A stretch of 50,333 bases of DNA, from contig JANYDT010000145.1 in assembly GCA_025359845.1 (NCBI GenBank), positions 1-50,333 on the forward strand. Direction: 5' to 3'. The stretch's first letter is position 1, and each line of letters opens with the position of its first letter. Below the pieces are notes generated by a model. That model made no database searches. It saw only the letters and a list, made by a program, of their open reading frames with translations, and was not told the DNA's origin. A program made the position numbers and the translations under genes. Below, in pieces: positions 1-9,080 of the stretch. The stretch comes from Acidimicrobiia bacterium. GTDB lineage: Bacteria; Actinomycetota; Acidimicrobiia; Acidimicrobiales; JANYDT01.

Positions 1-1485
1 ATCGAGCACCAGGTACTGCACCACTCCAGGGTCGGGAAGGTTCTCATTGTTGTTACCCCAATACGCAGGCCGGAATGGGTTGGGCCAGTCGAACACCACT
101 TTTCGGTGGGCGAGATGGGGCAACACCGCATACGTTGCGACGATTCGGGCACCAGTGGGCACCAGACGAATAGCCGTCCGGAGGGCGTTGTGATGGGCCT
201 GGGACTGGTCACAGGAGGGCTGCGGTTGGCAGATCCGATCGTGGCGTGGCGGCCCGGACCAGATCCGGTAGAGGTCCCCCCACGGTGACGGCGACCACGC
301 GACGTTGCTCACTGTCGCGCACAACAACATCCAAACCGCGATTACGCGCAACGTCACGCCGAGTCGGCGCGAAATGAACCGAGCCCCTTCGATAGCCGCG
401 ATGATGATCGGCGCCAACATCACACTCGTGTACTGGTAGCGGATCTGGCGGGCGTATGGGCTGGTGCCGATGACGCTGGCCACCATTTGCGGGGCAATCA
501 TCAGCAGCAGCGGCAACGCGCCCAGCGAAAGCGCGCCCCATGGCAGCAGGAGGTCGCGATAGAACCGCACGCGATCGGATTTGACGGCCGCGCTGATAAC
601 CCGATTGGGGTGGCGCACGATGGTGCCCACCACTTGACGCATGTTCTTGCCGTACTCACTGTAAAAGTATTGAATGTAGAAGGGTTCCTCGCCGCGATTG
701 AAATGCGGAATGAAGACCTTCGTACTGATCGCGTACCAACTACCGCCCAGTAACAACGTCCACCATGCCGCTTTACGATCCCGCTCCAGGCCTCGCCAGT
801 GCATGACAATCAGCACTAAACCGAGCATGGTGACGACCAACGCCACGTCTTCGCGAGTCGATAAAGCGATCACGATCGCCACAAAGAACGGTCGCCATCG
901 ACCCCGTCGGGCGAACCACCAGGCAAACAGCAGGGGCGTTATGACCAGCGCCTCCGGATGGAAGTTGGCCTCGGTGAGCCACTCCACGGGCGCATACATG
1001 ACGAAAGTCGACGCGAAGGCGAGGGCGATCCACGGACTCTTCAAACGATCTCTGGCAATCAGATACGTCGGAACGGCGCCTAGGCCGACCACCGTTGCTT
1101 GAGCTGCGCACAAGAACGCGGGTCCGGCCCCAAACCAATAGAACGGCACGAAGGCGTAGACGATGAGGTTCACGTGTTGACCCCAAAACTCAAGTCCCCG
1201 GACTGTCACGAACGACTCGGTGAACCGAGAGGTCAACCAGAAGCCCTGGTCGTAGATGCCCATATCGAAGCTCCACGTTCCGAAATGGTTATGGTTGCGA
1301 ACGCTGAGGTAGCCAAAGGTCAAGGCGAAGACGGCCGCCGCGCCACCGGCCAACAACGCGGCCGGGTGAACGCCCTCGGGAAACCGCGCTCGGAGGCCTT
1401 GGCCGGCGCGACGAACGCGCGCTGCGAGCGGGGGCGCGCCTCGGGGGTTACGCGAAGATACAGAGGGGGCGTCGACGACGGTCAT
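1..1485 (-). CDS. DUF2079 family polytopic membrane protein (C-terminus cut by window edge)
   Basis: An open frame of 495 codons runs from an ATG at 1485 to the left edge without a stop, so the gene is partial. The translation has a basic, Pro/Ala-rich N-terminus, a first membrane segment near residues 42-62, then DMGIYDQGFW and NFHPEALVI, followed by several hydrophobic segments. These match the DUF2079 family of predicted polytopic membrane proteins, which resemble GT-C glycosyltransferases; the function is not established. It starts 22 bp after the potC stop on the same strand, so co-transcription with the transporter is possible. The family call is fairly secure; any role in envelope glycosylation is inference. 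Confidence 0.8.
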   Translation of the reverse strand, partial: MTVVDAPSVSSRNPRGAPPLAARVRRAGQGLRARFPEGVHPAALLAGGAAAVFALTFGYLSVRNHNHFGTWSFDMGIYDQGFWLTSRFTESFVTVRGLEFWGQHVNLIVYAFVPFYWFGAGPAFLCAAQATVVGLGAVPTYLIARDRLKSPWIALAFASTFVMYAPVEWLTEANFHPEALVITPLLFAWWFARRGRWRPFFVAIVIALSTREDVALVVTMLGLVLIVMHWRGLERDRKAAWWTLLLGGSWYAISTKVFIPHFNRGEEPFYIQYFYSEYGKNMRQVVGTIVRHPNRVISAAVKSDRVRFYRDLLLPWGALSLGALPLLLMIAPQMVASVIGTSPYARQIRYQYTSVMLAPIIIAAIEGARFISRRLGVTLRVIAVWMLLCATVSNVAWSPSPWGDLYRIWSGPPRHDRICQPQPSCDQSQAHHNALRTAIRLVPTGARIVATYAVLPHLAHRKVVFDWPNPFRPAYWGNNNENLPDPGVVQYLVLD

Positions 1486-1507
1486 GGGAAGTGGCGACAG
1501 CGTATCG

Positions 1508-2299
1508 TCACGCCGCCCGGGCTGAGCGCCTTTGGAGAGCCATCCCGCCTAACGCTAGGGTCACGCCGACCACGAGAACACTGGTGGCGAACACGTTGAT
1601 CTGCGGGGGTACGGCCGCCCGTTTCAACGTCCAAACCGCTACGGGGAAAGTTGGCTTCAGCCCTGAGTTCAAGTAAGTGATGATGAAATCGTCAAGCGAC
1701 AGTGCGAAGCAGAGAAGCGCGGCGGCGGCCACGCCCGGGAGTATCAACGGAAACGTCACCTTCGTGAACGTTCGCCAGGGGTCGGCGCCGAGATCGGCCG
1801 CCGCATCTTCGAGACGCCAGTCGAACCCTCTAATCCGGGCTTTCACAGTGGTGGCGACGTAGCTCATACAGAACATGACATGGGCGACGACCACCGTGCG
1901 GAATCCTCGGTCCCAATTGATCGCGACAAAGACCGTCAGCAAGGAAAAGCCGAGTACCACCTCGGGCATTGTGAGCGGCAACACGAGAAGCGTGTTGATC
2001 AGCCCCTTGCCCCGAAACCGATACTTCACCAGGGCGAGGGCCATCGCCGTGCCGAGGACAACGCTGATGAAGGTCGCCAACAACGCCACTCGCAGGGAAA
2101 GCAGAAATGCGTCTTTCAGCTGCGAGTATCGGAACGGGTGGGCCCACGCGTCGAAAGAAAACTTGTGCCAAAGGTAGTTGTAGGTAGACAAAGGCTTGTT
2201 GAAACTGAAGGCGACGATGACGAAAATCGGGGTGAAAAGGAAGAGGAGGGCAACCCCCGCCCACACGCTCAGCAACCGTGAACCCCACCCAAGTTTCAT
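1508..2299 (-). CDS. potC: Spermidine/putrescine-type ABC transporter permease, PotC
   Basis: This inner-membrane permease should form the translocation channel with PotB. The 263-residue product starts with a hydrophobic segment (LLSVWAGVALLFLFTPIFV), has about six membrane spans, and carries the cytoplasmic EAA loop (LEDAAADLGADPWRTF) that docks on the ATPase. The length is normal for PotC. Its ATG shares one base with the potB stop (TGATG at 2297-2301), implying translational coupling. Gene order potA-potD-potB-potC is complete on the minus strand. Polyamines are the default substrate for the family, but related importers carry other small cations or organic ligands. Confidence 0.9.
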   Translation of the reverse strand: MKLGWGSRLLSVWAGVALLFLFTPIFVIVAFSFNKPLSTYNYLWHKFSFDAWAHPFRYSQLKDAFLLSLRVALLATFISVVLGTAMALALVKYRFRGKGLINTLLVLPLTMPEVVLGFSLLTVFVAINWDRGFRTVVVAHVMFCMSYVATTVKARIRGFDWRLEDAAADLGADPWRTFTKVTFPLILPGVAAAALLCFALSLDDFIITYLNSGLKPTFPVAVWTLKRAAVPPQINVFATSVLVVGVTLALGGMALQRRSARAA

Positions 2300-3123
2300 C
2301 AGATCACATCCTCAGTTCCCAAAAAACGGGCATACAAAAGGACTCCGCTCAGGATGACAACCATCAACACAAACGACAACGCCGATATCTTAGGACGAAA
2401 GACGTCCTTTTCGAAGTTTTTGGCAATGATGTTCCCGATCATCCGCTGGCCATCGCTGCCCAACAATTCGGCGTTCACGAAGTCGCCGGCGGCGGGAATA
2501 AACGTCAGCAGACTCCCGGCGAACACGCCGGGCATTGAGAGTGGGAGGGTCACCCGTCGAAACGTTGCGATCGGCGTGGCGTACAAGTCGATGCCTGCCT
2601 CGAGCAAGCGGGGGTCGATCTTCTCGAGACTGACGTAGATCGGCAAGACCATGAAGGGCAAGAAGTTATACGTCAGTGCACCGATCACCGCCCAATGCGT
2701 GCCCAAGAGCTCGGAGTTTCGTCCGAACACGTGGGTGAATCGCAAGAATCGAACCACCGGTCCGTCGCCAAACAGCAGCACTTTCCACGCAATGGTTCGT
2801 ATGAGATACGTCGTGAAAAACGGCAGCACCACCAAAGCCAGCAAAAGGTTCTTGGCCCGGCCGCCTCGGGTCGCGATCACGTAGGCCAAGGGATAGCCGA
2901 GAACCAGCGCCCCCATTGTGGCCGCGAGCGCATAAAGGAAGGTTCGACCGATGACGGCGGCGTTGTCGGAGAAGACTTTCGAATAGTTGTGGAGCCCGCC
3001 GCGCTCGAGCGACTTTCGCCCGAGGCTGAACAGCGGAACCACAAAGAACAGCACCAGCCAAGCAAGCCCAGGCGCCAACAGCGCGTAAGGCACCCACCCG
3101 CGCCGCGCTATCCGGCCGTCCAT
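2299..3123 (-). CDS. potB: Spermidine/putrescine-type ABC transporter permease, PotB
   Basis: This is the permease partner of PotC. I start it at the ATG at 3123 (274 aa, MDGRIARRGWVPYALL), which gives a short basic N-terminus directly before the first membrane span. The frame is open to 3219, but that extension would overlap the end of potD and encodes a low-complexity Arg-rich stretch. Six hydrophobic segments and an EAA loop (LLEAGIDLYATPIATFRR) are visible. The start lies 22 bp after the potD stop; the stop overlaps the potC start by one base. Substrate as for potC: polyamine-like, not proven. Confidence 0.88.
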   Translation of the reverse strand: MDGRIARRGWVPYALLAPGLAWLVLFFVVPLFSLGRKSLERGGLHNYSKVFSDNAAVIGRTFLYALAATMGALVLGYPLAYVIATRGGRAKNLLLALVVLPFFTTYLIRTIAWKVLLFGDGPVVRFLRFTHVFGRNSELLGTHWAVIGALTYNFLPFMVLPIYVSLEKIDPRLLEAGIDLYATPIATFRRVTLPLSMPGVFAGSLLTFIPAAGDFVNAELLGSDGQRMIGNIIAKNFEKDVFRPKISALSFVLMVVILSGVLLYARFLGTEDVI

Positions 3124-3145
3124 TAGTGCCAGCCGGGCCGAGGGT

Positions 3146-4306
3146 TCATTGTTGTGTGGCCTCGGCGAACGCCTTCGAGAGTTCGTCGTCCTCGTTGGCA
3201 GACAGGATCCGAAATTCAACCAACTTGCCCGTCGGGTTGAGGAACGGACTCGATTTCGCCGCCGCCGACATGTTCGCCAGGGCGCCCTTGACCGGGGAAG
3301 GGTACTGAATTTTCTCGTACAACGGCCCCGCTACTTTGGGGTCATACACGTGGTTCAGAAATAGCTCGGCACCGACTTGATTGGGAGCGCCCAGCAAAAT
3401 CATCGCGTTATCGGTGGATCGCATCGTGCCTTCGGCCGGAAACAGCCACCGGAGATCAGGGTTGTCGTGTTGAAGCTGGGCGGCATCGCCGGCCCACGCT
3501 ATCGACGCCCACGTATCACGCAGCCGCAAATCTTCGGTGTAGCTGTTTCCGGTCACTTTGCGAATCTGGCCGTTGCCGCGGGCCGTGCGGATCTGGGCCA
3601 CGGCTTTCTTCATGTCGTCGATCGAGCCCGAAGCCGGGTCGAGTCCCTGGGCGAGCATCAGTAACCCGACGGTGTCACGCATCTCATCGAGCACCGTCAC
3701 GCGATTCTTGAGACGCGGATCGAACAGGTCGTTGACGCTCTTGAGTTCAAAACCGCACTTGTCGGGATAGTACGCGATACCGGCCAGAACAGTCGCCCAG
3801 GGAAGGGTGAATTTTCGGCCCGGATCCCACGGTGGGTTGGCGAAGTCGGGCAGAAGGTTGGCCTTATTCGGAATATGCGACTCAGTGAAGGGAAGGGCAA
3901 AACCCTTCGCAATCATTCGAGCCGCCATCCATGCCGTGAGAACGACGATGTCCGCGCCGATCCCTTTTCCTTTCGAAAGTTGGGGCTCATACTTCGTGTA
4001 AAAAGTATCGTTGCCGTCGATCTCGGGTCGATAGTCGACCCGTATGCCGGTCGCGTCGGTGAAACTCCGGATCGTCGGTGATTTCGACGGGTCGGCGTCA
4101 TTTTCGATGTACAGCACCCAGTTCAACATGGTGATTTTCTTGGCGTCGCCCGCTGACCCGCTGCCGGCCGACCCGCCGTTGGCGGACACGCCCTTCGTCG
4201 ATATTGATTTCGATTTGCTGGCGCCGCATGCACCGAGCAATGTCACCGCGCCCGCGGCGCCGAAGCCGGCGAGAAGCTGTCGACGAGTAAGCGAAGTATA
4301 AGACAT
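3146..4306 (-). CDS. potD: Polyamine-type periplasmic binding lipoprotein, PotD-like
   Basis: The 386-residue protein is the solute-binding component of the Pot importer. The N-terminus MSYTSLTRRQLLAGFGAAG has twin arginines (R8, R9) before a hydrophobic stretch ending in LLGAC with C27 as the lipidation site, so it looks like a Tat-exported lipoprotein. A Ser/Gly/Ala-rich linker (about 29-55) precedes the binding domain, which begins ITMLNWVLYIENDADPSKSP. The fold matches the SBP_bac_8/PotD-PotF class. Ligand residues cannot be assigned confidently, so the substrate is open. It sits 85 bp downstream of potA. Confidence 0.87.
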   Translation of the reverse strand: MSYTSLTRRQLLAGFGAAGAVTLLGACGASKSKSISTKGVSANGGSAGSGSAGDAKKITMLNWVLYIENDADPSKSPTIRSFTDATGIRVDYRPEIDGNDTFYTKYEPQLSKGKGIGADIVVLTAWMAARMIAKGFALPFTESHIPNKANLLPDFANPPWDPGRKFTLPWATVLAGIAYYPDKCGFELKSVNDLFDPRLKNRVTVLDEMRDTVGLLMLAQGLDPASGSIDDMKKAVAQIRTARGNGQIRKVTGNSYTEDLRLRDTWASIAWAGDAAQLQHDNPDLRWLFPAEGTMRSTDNAMILLGAPNQVGAELFLNHVYDPKVAGPLYEKIQYPSPVKGALANMSAAAKSSPFLNPTGKLVEFRILSANEDDELSKAFAEATQQ

Positions 4307-4391
4307 GGGGCCTCAGATTAAAACGATGGGAGGGGTAATGACGGAATGCAAGCAAGGCCAGTTTATCGATCGGCCCGAAATTGATGGGCGC

Positions 4392-5633
4392 TCAAAGACT
4401 CGCCTCTACGAGGTCGACATCGGTACCCGTGGCTCCTACGCTCCGGGCTTCTCCCGCGAGCAAGAACGCATCGTTGTCAGGCCACGTGAGCCATCCTTGC
4501 TCGCCTACCTGGGCCGCGCCTTTTCCATGGCCGAGAAACATCGCGCCGTCATCGGTACGCAACGCGAGACGGGTGTGGGCTCCTTGGAAAGTGGCATCCG
4601 AAATAGTCACTGCGACGCTCGGCCCGTCAGGACGGGTTGATGTGAGTTGCATCGATTCGGGGCGAAGCATTAAGGTGACAGCCTTGCCGACAGCGACGCC
4701 GGATTGCATACGGTTGGTGCGAGTTCGTGTGCCGTCGGCCAGTGCGACGGTCGCCGTGGCACCCTTGATGTCGACCACAGTCGCTGGCAACATGTTGGCC
4801 GTCCCGATGAAGCCGGCCACAAACATGGTTGCCGGAGTGCGGTATATCTCGCTTGGGGATCCTATCTGCTCAATTCGGCCCTGGCTCATTACCGCTATGC
4901 GGTCGCTCATGCTGAGGGCCTCTTCTTGATCGTGAGTCACCAGCACGAATGTGGTGCCTGTCTCGCGTTGGATCCGTTTGAGTTCGAATTGCATGACTTG
5001 GCGCAACTTTTGGTCTAAGGCGGCCAGGGGCTCATCAAGTAATAAAGCGGATGGGCGATTTACCAACGCTCGGGCTAACGCCACGCGCTGTTGCTGACCG
5101 CCCGACAGTTGCGCCGGTTTACGCTTGGAAAACTCCTCCATATGCACGATGTCGAGAAGCCGTTCGACCGCTTCAACAACAGCGGCCCCCGACATCTTGC
5201 GACTCCTGGGCCCGAACGCGACATTGTCGAACACGGAAAGATGCGGGAAAAGAGCGTACTGTTGAAAAACAGTATTGATGCTGCGCTTGTGGGGCGGAAT
5301 ACCGGCTTGGTCATGACCACCCAGGAGCACTCGACCCGATGTGGGTTGATCGAACCCGGCGATCATGCGCAGCGTCGTGGTCTTTCCGCAGCCGGAGGGG
5401 CCGAGCAGAGCGAAAAACTCGCCGGGGGCGACATCGAGAACCAGGTCGCGCACGGCTACGAACGATCCGAACGACTTGTCGACATGGTCGAGGGTGATGA
5501 CGGATTGCTCGATCGTGACGGAGGGAGACTCGTGGTCGGCGGCGTTCAGCGGCCGTTCCTTTCGAATGGGCGCAATGCTGACGGACGGGACGAATGGATA
5601 GTAGCCAAGTCGCAATGGCGACGGTGCACCCAT
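4392..5633 (-). CDS. potA: Polyamine-type ABC transporter ATP-binding protein, PotA
   Basis: This ATPase should energise PotBC. From the ATG at 5633 (413 aa) the landmarks are Walker A GPSGCGKTT (78-86), Q-loop FQQYALFP, signature LSGGQ (176-180), Walker B LLLDEP (197-202) and a C-terminal TOBE-type region typical of MalK/PotA. The start is uncertain. The frame is open to an ATG at 5663, but that codon overlaps the ATG of the divergent gene at 5662 and would leave no promoter space. The best ribosome-binding sequence (AAAGGA) lies 7 bp before a CTG at 5549, which would give 385 residues. First gene of the potADBC operon. Confidence 0.9.
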   Translation of the reverse strand: MGAPSPLRLGYYPFVPSVSIAPIRKERPLNAADHESPSVTIEQSVITLDHVDKSFGSFVAVRDLVLDVAPGEFFALLGPSGCGKTTTLRMIAGFDQPTSGRVLLGGHDQAGIPPHKRSINTVFQQYALFPHLSVFDNVAFGPRSRKMSGAAVVEAVERLLDIVHMEEFSKRKPAQLSGGQQQRVALARALVNRPSALLLDEPLAALDQKLRQVMQFELKRIQRETGTTFVLVTHDQEEALSMSDRIAVMSQGRIEQIGSPSEIYRTPATMFVAGFIGTANMLPATVVDIKGATATVALADGTRTRTNRMQSGVAVGKAVTLMLRPESMQLTSTRPDGPSVAVTISDATFQGAHTRLALRTDDGAMFLGHGKGAAQVGEQGWLTWPDNDAFLLAGEARSVGATGTDVDLVEASL

Positions 5634-5661
5634 TCGCCGGCCACCGTGAGACGATGCAGCC

Positions 5662-6693
5662 ATGGCGCCTACCTACAGGACCGGCAACCCCGTCCTCGAC
5701 GACCTCGTCTCGAAGCTGTTGGATGCGGCGACGGGCCGCTCCGACGGGCGCGACAATCGCGACCAACTCCGTCGGATCCTGACGACCGCCGTTCTCATGA
5801 CTACAGACGGAGCCGATCGACTCGATCTCAAGATCGCGGCCACCGCTTTGGAGGAGATGCGAGAGGCCTACAAAGTCTTTGGCCCGCATCGGGGCCGACG
5901 CAAAGTTACGATTTTCGGATCGGCTCGCACCGCCCCAACCGATCCCCTCTATGACGCCACCCGGACTCTGGCGCAACGGCTCGCGGCCCACGATTGGATG
6001 GTCGTGACGGGGGCGGGGCCGGGCATCATGGCCGCCGGCCTCGAGGGCGCCGGGCGCGAGAACGCGCTGGGGGTAACAATCAGCCTCCCCTTCGAGAGCA
6101 CCGCTTCGGAGTTCGTCGATCGCGAACGGCTGGTGGACATGCGCTACTTCTTCACCCGCAAGCTCGCTCTCATCCGCGAATCCGATGCGTTCGTGGTGAT
6201 GCCCGGTGGCTTCGGAACCCTCGACGAGTGCTTCGAGGTGCTCACGCTGCTGCAGACGGGCAAAGCCGAACCGGTCCCGGTGGTCATGGTCGGCCTGGGA
6301 CAGGGCTACTGGACGGCTTGGCAAACCTTCGTCGATACGGTGATCGAACAAGGATGGGTATCAGAAGAAGATCGGCTGCTCTATCGGGTGACCAACGACA
6401 TTGACGAAGCGGTCGAAGAAGTCTCCGGCTTTTATCGAAACTTTCACTCGCTGCGCTACAGCGGAGCATCGCTCGTCGTGCGCCTCCAACACCCGCCATC
6501 CGACGACCATATGGACCGTCTCAACTTAGAGTTCGCGGATCTCGTCGCGTCGGGGGCGATCACGAGAACCGGTCCCCTTCCCGGGGAGGTGGCCGACAAC
6601 GACCATCTCGAGCTGCACCGGATCATCCTGTCGGCTCGGCGGCGAAAGCCGGGCCGCCTGCGACAATTCATCGACTTTCTGAACACGCTCTGA
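5662..6693 (+). CDS. LOG family (TIGR00730-like) Rossmann-fold protein
   Basis: The 343-residue protein carries the LOG/lysine-decarboxylase-like signature: FGSARTAP near 85-92, TGAGPGIMAAGLEGA (117-131), FFTRKLAL with the conserved R166-K167 pair, and PGGFGTLDE (181-189). Classical LOG proteins are cytokinin-riboside 5'-monophosphate phosphoribohydrolases. This is the longer actinobacterial form with an extra helical N-terminus and a C-terminal extension of about 100 residues, whose substrate is not known to me. It is divergent from potA and convergent with the hydrolase at 6715 (21 bp between stops). The family call is strong; the exact reaction (nucleotide N-glycosidic cleavage) is inferred. 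Confidence 0.85.
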   Translation: MAPTYRTGNPVLDDLVSKLLDAATGRSDGRDNRDQLRRILTTAVLMTTDGADRLDLKIAATALEEMREAYKVFGPHRGRRKVTIFGSARTAPTDPLYDATRTLAQRLAAHDWMVVTGAGPGIMAAGLEGAGRENALGVTISLPFESTASEFVDRERLVDMRYFFTRKLALIRESDAFVVMPGGFGTLDECFEVLTLLQTGKAEPVPVVMVGLGQGYWTAWQTFVDTVIEQGWVSEEDRLLYRVTNDIDEAVEEVSGFYRNFHSLRYSGASLVVRLQHPPSDDHMDRLNLEFADLVASGAITRTGPLPGEVADNDHLELHRIILSARRRKPGRLRQFIDFLNTL

Positions 6694-6714
6694 ACCCGTT
6701 CTGAACCCGCTCAT

Positions 6715-7884
6715 CTAGAGGCAGCCGAGCACCGCCTCGATCAAGTTCGCGGCGCGGGGGTCGCCGGCCAGGTTGCCGTCCATCTGGTTCATCACGTACC
6801 CGAACCCGAGCCGGTGCTGAGGAGAGGCAAAGGCCAGGGAGCCACCCGCGCCGGCATGCCCGAAGCTTCCTGGTCCGGCCATCGGGGTGAATGGTCCGTG
6901 CGTCATGAATCCCATGCCGAACGTGGTTTCGACATGAAGACACTTGTCGGGCCCAGTGGATACGGTTGTGGCCGCCCGCTGCAAGACTTCAGCCGGCACC
7001 ACCCGACCCAGGTTTGCGTACATGGCGGCCAAAGAGCGAGCGTTGGTGATGCCATTCGCAGCCGGGATCTCCGCGGCATGGACGGCCCGTCCGTTCCAGG
7101 TACTGGCGGCGATCGTTTCTTCGCCCGAGAAAGCTCCGTTGAGCGACAACGCCCGTCCTCCGAGAGACTCCGGTCCCATCATGGCGTCGACGAGAGCTTG
7201 CATTTCGGTGGTAAGGGGCGCAGGGGCCAGCAAAGGCGCGACCCGTGACTCGTGCTCCGCCGGGAGCCCGATCCAGAGTTCGAGCCCGAGGGGTCCCGAC
7301 AGCTCTTCCTGAACGAAACGACCGATGTTTCGACCATCGATTCGGCGAAGGAGTTCTCCTGCCAGCCATCCGTAGGTAAGCGCGTGGTAGCCGTGAGCCG
7401 TTCCCGGATTCCACATCGGCGTTTGCTGCGCCAGCAGCCCGCTTATCGTGGCCCAGTCGAGGCATTCAGCGAGCGTCGGTTTAGCATCGATCGTCGGTAG
7501 CCCGGCCTGATGAGAGAGCAGCTGAGCGACGGTGATATCGCCTTTATCGGCAGCCGAGAACTCGGGCCAGTAGTGAGAGACCCTCTGGTCGTAGTCGAGG
7601 GAGCCCCGCCCCGCGAGTACGGCCAGACAGGTCGCCGTCACGCCCTTCGTGGTGGAGAAGACGAGCTGCAGATGTTCGGGTCCGTAGCGCTGGGCTTGGT
7701 CAGGATCGAGCCATCCGCCGGTGAGATCGACGACGCAACGGTCGCCGACAAAGATGGCCAGCCCGGCGCCGACCTCGACAGTTTCGTCAAAGTTCCGTTC
7801 AAAAGCCTCGCGCACGGGCTCGAAGCCAGGCTCAACCCTTCCGGCGATGGGCCGGGCCGCGAGGGGTGAATTCAAGGTGCTCAT
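6715..7884 (-). CDS. Serine hydrolase, class C beta-lactamase family (EstB-like)
   Basis: The 389-residue protein has the S-x-x-K motif STTK (77-80), which supplies the acylating serine, a tyrosine region GYHALTYGWLAGE (165-177), and a C-terminal HAGAGGS replacing the KTG triad of true beta-lactamases. This pattern fits the esterase/peptidase branch (EstB, LACTB-like) rather than an antibiotic-resistance enzyme. No signal peptide is visible, so it is probably cytoplasmic. Its promoter must lie in the 158-bp divergent region shared with the oxidoreductase at 8043. The substrate is unknown. Confidence 0.85.
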   Translation of the reverse strand: MSTLNSPLAARPIAGRVEPGFEPVREAFERNFDETVEVGAGLAIFVGDRCVVDLTGGWLDPDQAQRYGPEHLQLVFSTTKGVTATCLAVLAGRGSLDYDQRVSHYWPEFSAADKGDITVAQLLSHQAGLPTIDAKPTLAECLDWATISGLLAQQTPMWNPGTAHGYHALTYGWLAGELLRRIDGRNIGRFVQEELSGPLGLELWIGLPAEHESRVAPLLAPAPLTTEMQALVDAMMGPESLGGRALSLNGAFSGEETIAASTWNGRAVHAAEIPAANGITNARSLAAMYANLGRVVPAEVLQRAATTVSTGPDKCLHVETTFGMGFMTHGPFTPMAGPGSFGHAGAGGSLAFASPQHRLGFGYVMNQMDGNLAGDPRAANLIEAVLGCL

Positions 7885-8042
7885 ATCGCCAACCTAGTGC
7901 CGCCTGTCCTTAGAGTCTGCGGTTGGCCCCTCCGGTGGACCTCTCCGGTTGGGCTCGCGGTCGGCCGCTCGGTCGGCCTCGCGGTTGGGCTCGCCTGGGG
8001 ACCGGTTGGCCTCGGGGCCCCGTGGGTCGGTACGGTCGGGGT
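7885..8042. other. Divergent intergenic region with GGTTGG-rich repeats
   Basis: This spacer separates the hydrolase (minus) from the F420-type oxidoreductase (plus). It is unusually G/T- and C-rich on the plus strand, with the 12-mer GGTTGGGCTCGC at 7947-7958 and again at 7983-7994 (36-bp period), and further GGTTGG/GGTCGG copies. The plus-strand frame stays open across it, but the encoded sequence is Arg/Gly/Pro low complexity, so I treat it as non-coding. No convincing -10/-35 pair was found. Confidence 0.4.
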
Positions 8043-9080
8043 ATGGCACGACTGAAGCTGGGTTTACAGACGGGGTACTGGAGCGCGGGTCCGCCCGCGG
8101 ACATTGAAGACCAACTACGAACTGCCGAAGAACTGGCTTTCGCATCGGTGTGGACGGCCGAGGCGTACGGCAGCGATGCCCTCACTCCCTTGGCCTGGTG
8201 GGGGGCCTCGACCAAGACCATCAAGCTCGGAACGGCAATCGTGCAGATGTCGGCCCGGACACCGGCCGCGACCGCGATGGCGGCCCTCACGCTCGACCAC
8301 TTGTCGGGCGGCAGGGTGATCCTTGGGATCGGCGCGTCGGGCCCCCAAGTCGTGGAGGGCTGGTACGGCCAGCCCTACCCGAAGCCACTGGAGCGGACCA
8401 GGGAATACGTCCAAATCCTGCGCGACATCTGGGCTCGGGAGAAGCCGGTGGCGTTCAGCGGCCAGCAATACCAGATTCCGTACCAAGGGGGCGCAGGCCT
8501 CGGCAAGGCCCTGAAGTCGACGGTGCATCCCCTGCGGCCCGACATTCCGATCTATCTCGGCGCCGAAGGGCCGAAGAACGTCGCGCTCTCGGCCGAGATT
8601 TGCGATGGCTGGCTTCCGCTCTTCTACGCGCCGACTCAGGACCAGTGGTATCGGCGCTGCTTGGCTGAGGGCTTCGCCCGTCCCGGCGCTCGACGCACCG
8701 CCACGGATTTCGAAGTGGCCTGCACCGTGACGGTGATCGTCGACCCTGACGTTGAACGGGCGGCCGACCAGATCCGGCCCATGCTCGCCCTGTACATGGG
8801 CGGGATGGGGGCCCGCGGCCAGAACTTTCATTTCGACGTGTTCGCCCGCATGGGGTACGAAGATGTGGCGATCAAGGTTCAAGACCTGTACCTGGCCGGC
8901 CAAAAGAACGAAGCCGCGGCCGCCGTTCCCACCAGCTTGGTCGAGCAGATTGCCTTGATCGGCTCAAAGGAGAAGATCGCCGATGATCTGGCGATGTGGG
9001 AGGACAGCTGCGTGACCACCCTGTTGCTCTCCGGCCCATCCCCGCTGTTACGGACCATGAGCGAGCTGGTGAACCGATGA
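8043..9080 (+). CDS. LLM-class F420-dependent oxidoreductase (Rv3520c-like)
   Basis: This is a luciferase-like TIM-barrel enzyme expected to use cofactor F420 for hydride transfer. I start at the ATG at 8043 (345 aa, MARLKLGLQTGYW) because this is where family proteins begin; the upstream open frame is low complexity. Landmarks are the strand-1 LGLQTGYWSAG, KTIKLGTAIVQMSARTP, LDHLSGGRVILGIGASGPQ, and IYLGAEGPKNVALSAEICDG, all typical of the subfamily. The stop overlaps the epoxide hydrolase start as ATGA (9077-9080), so the two are probably translated together. F420 rather than FMN use is inferred from family and lineage. Confidence 0.87.
   Translation: MARLKLGLQTGYWSAGPPADIEDQLRTAEELAFASVWTAEAYGSDALTPLAWWGASTKTIKLGTAIVQMSARTPAATAMAALTLDHLSGGRVILGIGASGPQVVEGWYGQPYPKPLERTREYVQILRDIWAREKPVAFSGQQYQIPYQGGAGLGKALKSTVHPLRPDIPIYLGAEGPKNVALSAEICDGWLPLFYAPTQDQWYRRCLAEGFARPGARRTATDFEVACTVTVIVDPDVERAADQIRPMLALYMGGMGARGQNFHFDVFARMGYEDVAIKVQDLYLAGQKNEAAAAVPTSLVEQIALIGSKEKIADDLAMWEDSCVTTLLLSGPSPLLRTMSELVNR

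Noticed and set aside
3124-3219. Longer N-terminus for potB
   Set aside because: It would overlap potD and encodes an Arg/Ser-rich stretch not seen in PotB proteins.
6715-7884. Antibiotic-resistance beta-lactamase
   Set aside because: No signal peptide and HAGAGG replaces the KTG triad; it fits the esterase branch.
7923-8042. Upstream extension of the F420-type oxidoreductase
   Set aside because: The added residues are Arg/Gly/Pro repeats from the GGTTGG-rich spacer; family proteins start at MARLKLG-like sequence.
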